Source: an uncultured Ellagibacter sp. (lineage in GTDB: Bacteria > Actinomycetota > Coriobacteriia > Coriobacteriales > Eggerthellaceae). Taken from it: a DNA stretch of 6,768 bases. Each line of letters begins with the position of its first letter. The first letter of the stretch is position 1. Both the position numbers and the translations under genes were made by a program. The notes below the pieces were generated by a model. The model made no database searches, was not told the DNA's origin, and saw only the letters and a list, made by a program, of their open reading frames with translations. This document shows, piece after piece, positions 6,181 through 6,768 of this stretch. The stretch spans positions 1 through 6,768 of the forward strand of contig CAKUIV010000106.1 in assembly GCA_934661105.1 (NCBI GenBank), read 5' to 3'.

Positions 6181-6768
6181 TTATGCAAGCACCTCCTCGA
6201 TGCGGGCCAGAGTGGACTCGGTCAGCACGAGCACCTTGTTGTCCAGGAAGTCGTACGTGTTGATCATGCAAACCGGCACGATGGTGACGGTCGGGATGTT
6301 GCGGAACGACTTGTAGGAATTGATGTCGTCGTTGGGGATGACGATGGTGCAGCGGCCTTCGACCTCAAGAGCCTTGAGAGCGGCGACGGCTTCCTTCGTG
6401 CTCGGCTTTTCGAAGTTCCAGTCAGCGACGACCATGAGCTGGTTGTCGGCGAGCTTCGCGGACAGCGCGGAGCGCATAGCGAGCTTGACTTCCTTCTTGT
6501 TGATCTTCATCTCGTAGGAACGGGGATGCGGCCCGAACACGGTGCCGCCGCCGACCCATTGAGGTGCGCGGATGGTGCCCTGACGAGCGCGGCCGGTGCC
6601 CTTCTGACGCCACGGCTTCTTGCCGCCGCCACGGACCTCGCCGCGGGTCTTGGTGTCATGCGTGCCCTGGCGCCACGAAGCGCGCTGCGCACGGACCGCA
6701 AGGTGCATGACCGGGACGTTCGGCTCGATGCCGAACACGGAAGGATTGAGCTCGGCAGTGCCGGTCTT
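6181..6768 (-). CDS. rplD: Ribosomal protein L4 (uL4), N-terminus cut by the window edge
   Basis: The last 195 residues of L4, open to the right edge; about ten N-terminal residues are missing. A GTG at 6738 is an internal Val, because the frame continues upstream with KTGTAELNPS, which fits the L4 N-terminus. L4 binds 23S rRNA early in 50S assembly, and its long loop lines the exit tunnel: here the GGGKKPWRQKGTGRAR segment and the following R/G-rich stretch, the site of macrolide-resistance changes in other bacteria. The C-terminal globular part (SALSAKLADNQLMVVADW to the end) is intact. In E. coli L4 also represses its own S10 operon; any such leader lies outside this window. The TAA touches the rplW start. 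Confidence 0.96.
   Translation of the reverse strand, partial: KTGTAELNPSVFGIEPNVPVMHLAVRAQRASWRQGTHDTKTRGEVRGGGKKPWRQKGTGRARQGTIRAPQWVGGGTVFGPHPRSYEMKINKKEVKLAMRSALSAKLADNQLMVVADWNFEKPSTKEAVAALKALEVEGRCTIVIPNDDINSYKSFRNIPTVTIVPVCMINTYDFLDNKVLVLTESTLARIEEVLA
6191..6196 (-). promoter_or_regulatory. Ribosome binding site of rplW inside rplD
   Basis: GGAGGT on the minus strand, within the codons for the last residues of L4 (EEVLA) and ten bases before the rplW ATG. The C-terminal Glu-Glu-Val of L4 is thus coded by the Shine-Dalgarno sequence of the next gene. Confidence 0.75.

Overview
The window holds five protein genes, all on the minus strand, at roughly 60% GC with no sign of phage or insertion sequences. 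Read in transcription order (right to left) they are: rplD (ribosomal protein L4, cut by the right edge), rplW (L23), an ABC transporter ATPase, a 1089-residue FtsX-like permease, and tig (trigger factor). The long plus-strand reading frames are GC-rich shadows of these genes. GC content, codon use and the look of the trigger factor and permease suggest a high-GC Gram-positive gut or oral actinomycete relative, most likely Coriobacteriia/Eggerthellaceae. This placement is from memory of the protein families, not from a search, and is moderate at best.

Right part (5830-6768): the end of a ribosomal protein S10-type operon. rplD and rplW abut with no spacer (TAA directly followed by ATG), with the rplW ribosome binding site inside the last rplD codons. 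A very strong terminator follows rplW. rplB, which normally comes next, is absent here.

Middle (1801-5820): a two-gene transporter operon with its own promoter, whose upstream part runs into the rplW terminator. The ATPase is a complete MacB/LolD-type protein. The permease has two FtsX halves (8 predicted membrane segments) and, between TM1 and TM2, an extracytoplasmic coiled coil of about 265 residues with internal duplications. The substrate is not readable from the sequence. The architecture suits either export or a mechanical (type VII ABC) role at the cell wall.

Left part (1-1800): tig with candidate promoter and dyad elements upstream and a clear terminator downstream. Its ribosome-binding signature departs from the usual GFRxGKxP, while L23 encoded in the same window keeps the acidic residue that trigger factor docks on. 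The first ~226 bases carry no gene, only a candidate plus-strand terminator that suggests a convergent gene just outside the window.

There is no clear new defence or mobile system. The points most worth checking are the broken S10 gene order after rplW, the long duplicated stalk of the permease and the divergent trigger factor.
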